Below the pieces are notes generated by a model. The model was not told the origin of the DNA. It was given only the letters and a program-made list of their open reading frames with translations, and did no database searches. A DNA stretch of 30,173 nt, from assembly GCA_039586815.1 (NCBI GenBank), contig JBDHJR010000033.1, forward strand, positions 1 through 30,173, in the 5' to 3' direction. A program made the position numbers and the translations under genes. This document shows positions 28,130-30,173 of the stretch, piece after piece; positions within the stretch are counted from its first letter, which is position 1, and each line of letters starts with the position of its first letter. Origin of the DNA: WVYX01 sp039586815. Its GTDB lineage: Bacteria; Gemmatimonadota; Gemmatimonadetes; Gemmatimonadales; GWC2-71-9.

Positions 28130-30173
28130 CTAGTCATCCACTGCTGTGTCTCCCACAGCATGTGCAGGATGGACTCCCGCGACCGGTAACCGTGGCTCTC
28201 GTGCGGCAGCATGACGAGCCGCGCGGTCTTGCCCAGTCCCTTGAGGGCATGGTAGAACCGTCTGCTCTGCAGCGGGAACGTGCCCGAGTTGTTGTCGGCC
28301 TCACCGTGAATCAGCAGGATCGGCTCGTTCACTTTTTCGGCGTGCATGAACGGAGACATTGCGAAGTAGATCTCCGGCGCCTCCCATACAGTGCGCTCCT
28401 CGGCCTGGAACCCGAACGGCGTGAGCGTGCGGTTGTAGGCGCCGCTGCGGGCGATCCCCGCGGCGTACAGATCTGAGTGCGCCAGCAGATTCCCCGTCAT
28501 GAAGGCACCGTAGGAGTGTCCGCCGATTGCAATGCGTCCCCGCTCGGCCACGCCGCGCCGCACCACCTCGTCTACCGCAGCGGCCGCGCTCGTCACCAGC
28601 TGCTCCCTGTAGTTGTCGTTGGGCTCCACGTCGCCCTCGCCGATGATCGGCATCGTGGGACCGTCCAGCAGCGCATATCCCAATGCCAGCCACAACTGTG
28701 TGGACCAGCCGGTCAACCGCGTGAAACGGTACTGCGAGCCCCTCACCTGACTGGCTGCCGCAGCGCTCCTGAATTCGCGCGGGTATGCCCACATCAGCAT
28801 CGGCAGGGGACCCTGCGAGGCATCGTACCCCGGAGGCAGGTACAGCGTCGCAGTGAGGTCCACTCCGTCATCACGCTGGTACTTGATGAGCTCCTTGTGC
28901 AGGCCGGCGAGCTGCGGCGTGGGATTGGGGAAGTTCGTCACCTGCCGCATCGTGTTCTCACGCAGGTCCCGCACGAAGAAGTTGGGCGGCTCTTCCTGCG
29001 ACTCGCGCAGCGTGAGCACGAAGCGGCCGTCGTCGTCCAGCAGCTGTATGGGCCGCTCGTAGTGCGGTGCCTCGGAGCGAAACAGGCGGGTGGCCTGCTT
29101 TGCCCTCACGTCGAAGCGGTCCAGGAAGGGACGGTCCCCCTCGGGCGAGGCGCCGGTCCCGATCAGGAACAGCGTGCGGCCGCCGTCGGCCGTCGGCCAT
29201 AATCATCACGCTGCGACCCCGATCGTTTCGCCGGGTGTCGGGGCTTCCGGGATCCGCGTAACGGTCCTCGTAGGAGCGGTCGAACACCAGCTCCGGCGCT
29301 CCTCCTGGCCGGCCGGGCCGCACCTGCCAGGTGCGGGTCTGGCGCGAGCGCCACCAGAACTCGCTCACCAACGCCATGTCATCGTTGCCCCACTGGATGC
29401 CGCCGTAGCGCAGCCCCAGCGTGATGAGCGGCACCGGATCGCCGTTGAACGGCGCCGCCCGCACGTACACCTGGTCCCGCTCCTCGGCCGGGGCGCCGGC
29501 GTCACCGCCGTCCAGCGCCTCCACCCATACCAGCGTGGCCGGTGCGTCGGCACGCCATGTCACACTGCGCGGGCCGGTCGGCACACTGCCGAACGCGGTG
29601 GGCACTTCCTCCTGCAGAGGAAGGTCGGCCACCAGATGCACCGGATTCCCATTCGGGTCTATCACCTCGATCCGCCTGGGGAAGCGGCGTGCCGGAACGA
29701 GATAAGAGAACGGCCGCTCGAGCGTCTGCACCAGGATGTAGTTGCCATCCGGCGAGGAATCGAAGTCCCACACAATGGCCGGGCCGCCGAGGGGAGTGAC
29801 CGTGCCGTCGAGCGTAACCTTGGCGAGCTGCGTCGTGGCGTAGTGCTCGAACAGCGCCTCGTCGTACGGGTTGGCCAGCAAGTCCTGATAGGTACGGGCC
29901 GGAGCCGTCCTGCCGAGGTTCTCCTGGATTACGGGGCCACTCGGCACGCGCGGGGCGGCGGGCTCGGCCCCCCGTCCAGCGGGCACCAGCGTCGCGATAA
30001 GCGTCTCGCTCCCCAGCCAGGCCGGCGGGGCGTTCATCGTGAGGTTGAGGTCCGATCCGGTGAGCGCCCGTGCCTCGCCAGACGAGACGTCGGCCACCCA
30101 TAGCTGTATGCCGTCGTCGGCGGTGTGCGTGAACGCGATGCGCTTGCCATCGGGCGACCAGCGCACGTTCTCC
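28130..30173 (-). pseudogene. S9 peptidase resembling plant chloroplast glutamyl endopeptidase; frameshifted, 5' end outside window
   Basis: Serine peptidase of the S9D/glutamyl-endopeptidase type, N-terminus beyond the window. Propeller strands (RWSPDGKRIAFTH, WQVRPGRPGG) are followed by the hydrolase domain with GEGDVEPNDNYREQLV, nucleophile Ser in GGHSYGAFM, SGAYNRTLTPFGFQ, Asp in IHGEADNNSG and His in PHESHGYRSRES; these match the plant enzyme closely. The upstream frame is open from the window edge to about 29200. There the 7-mer GCCGACG (minus strand) is duplicated at 29197-29191 and 29190-29184. Removing one copy gives ADGGRTLFLIGTGASPEG and joins the second frame exactly. At the 3' end the frame passes beyond the expected C-terminus after LHMLWETQQW, through the terminator. 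A TAG in another frame lies at 28132-28130, which I use as the notional end. Confidence 0.85.

Noticed and set aside
1..30173. tRNA genes, CRISPR arrays, insertion sequences or prophage
   Set aside because: I found no T-loop plus acceptor structure, no regularly spaced repeats, and no transposase or phage frames by eye.

Overview
This 30.2 kb window is high-GC bacterial chromosome with dense coding and no rRNA, tRNA, CRISPR array, insertion sequence or phage gene that I could see. The gene content suggests an aerobic member of the Gemmatimonadota or a close relative. The supporting features are a cytosolic Ser/Thr kinase fused to a TolB/FlgO-like domain and TPRs, secreted M28 and S9 peptidases, Tat-exported oxidoreductase-like and PLP enzymes, DUF4097 next to an ECF sigma/anti-sigma pair, and a type-B succinate dehydrogenase close to Bacteroidetes-type sequences. 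This placement is inferred from gene repertoire; no marker gene was compared with a database.

Layout. 1-1525 (minus): three tandem paralogous lipoproteins, the last cut by the window edge. 1613-2893 (minus): Nramp-like transporter. 2993-5189 (minus): ECF sigma factor, zinc-finger anti-sigma factor and DUF4097 protein, closed by a strong terminator. 5404-8765 (minus): sdhC-sdhA-sdhB. 8867-9004 (minus): a short remnant resembling an ATP-grasp N-terminus. 9056-9787 (plus): secreted protein of unknown function. 9831-11402 (minus): M28 peptidase. 11525-13545 (plus): S4/HslR protein, zinc alcohol dehydrogenase and membrane protein in one tight operon. 13563-14315 (plus): a cold-shock locus with promoter, structured leader, csp, strong terminator and an infA-like gene. 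14520-16713 (plus): secreted Vgb-like beta-propeller protein and a short Rho factor. 16710-18350 (minus): membrane Ser/Thr kinase. 18438-20488 (plus): rhomboid protease and a Tat-exported class V aminotransferase fold. 20497-21480 (minus): Tat-exported aldo/keto reductase. 21587-22219 (minus): XRE-type regulator. 22349-23693 (plus): topoisomerase IB and a small protein. 23752-26007 (plus): kinase-TPR protein. 26004-28037 (minus): S9 peptidase. 28130-30173 (minus, 5' end outside): a second S9 peptidase resembling plant chloroplast glutamyl endopeptidase, broken by a 7-bp tandem duplication and apparently without its normal stop.

The window is mostly housekeeping and envelope-related. Themes are respiration (Sdh), envelope stress signalling (sigma, anti-sigma, DUF4097, kinases, rhomboid), extracytoplasmic peptide degradation (M28, two S9), and RNA-level control (Csp, IF-1, Rho, HslR-like). 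The points most worth a second look are the csp-terminator-infA arrangement with its hairpin leader, the frameshifted glutamyl-endopeptidase-like gene, the Rho protein that lacks the N-terminal domain and has altered residues after the DERPEE motif, and two convergent gene pairs that share a CTAG as both stop codons.
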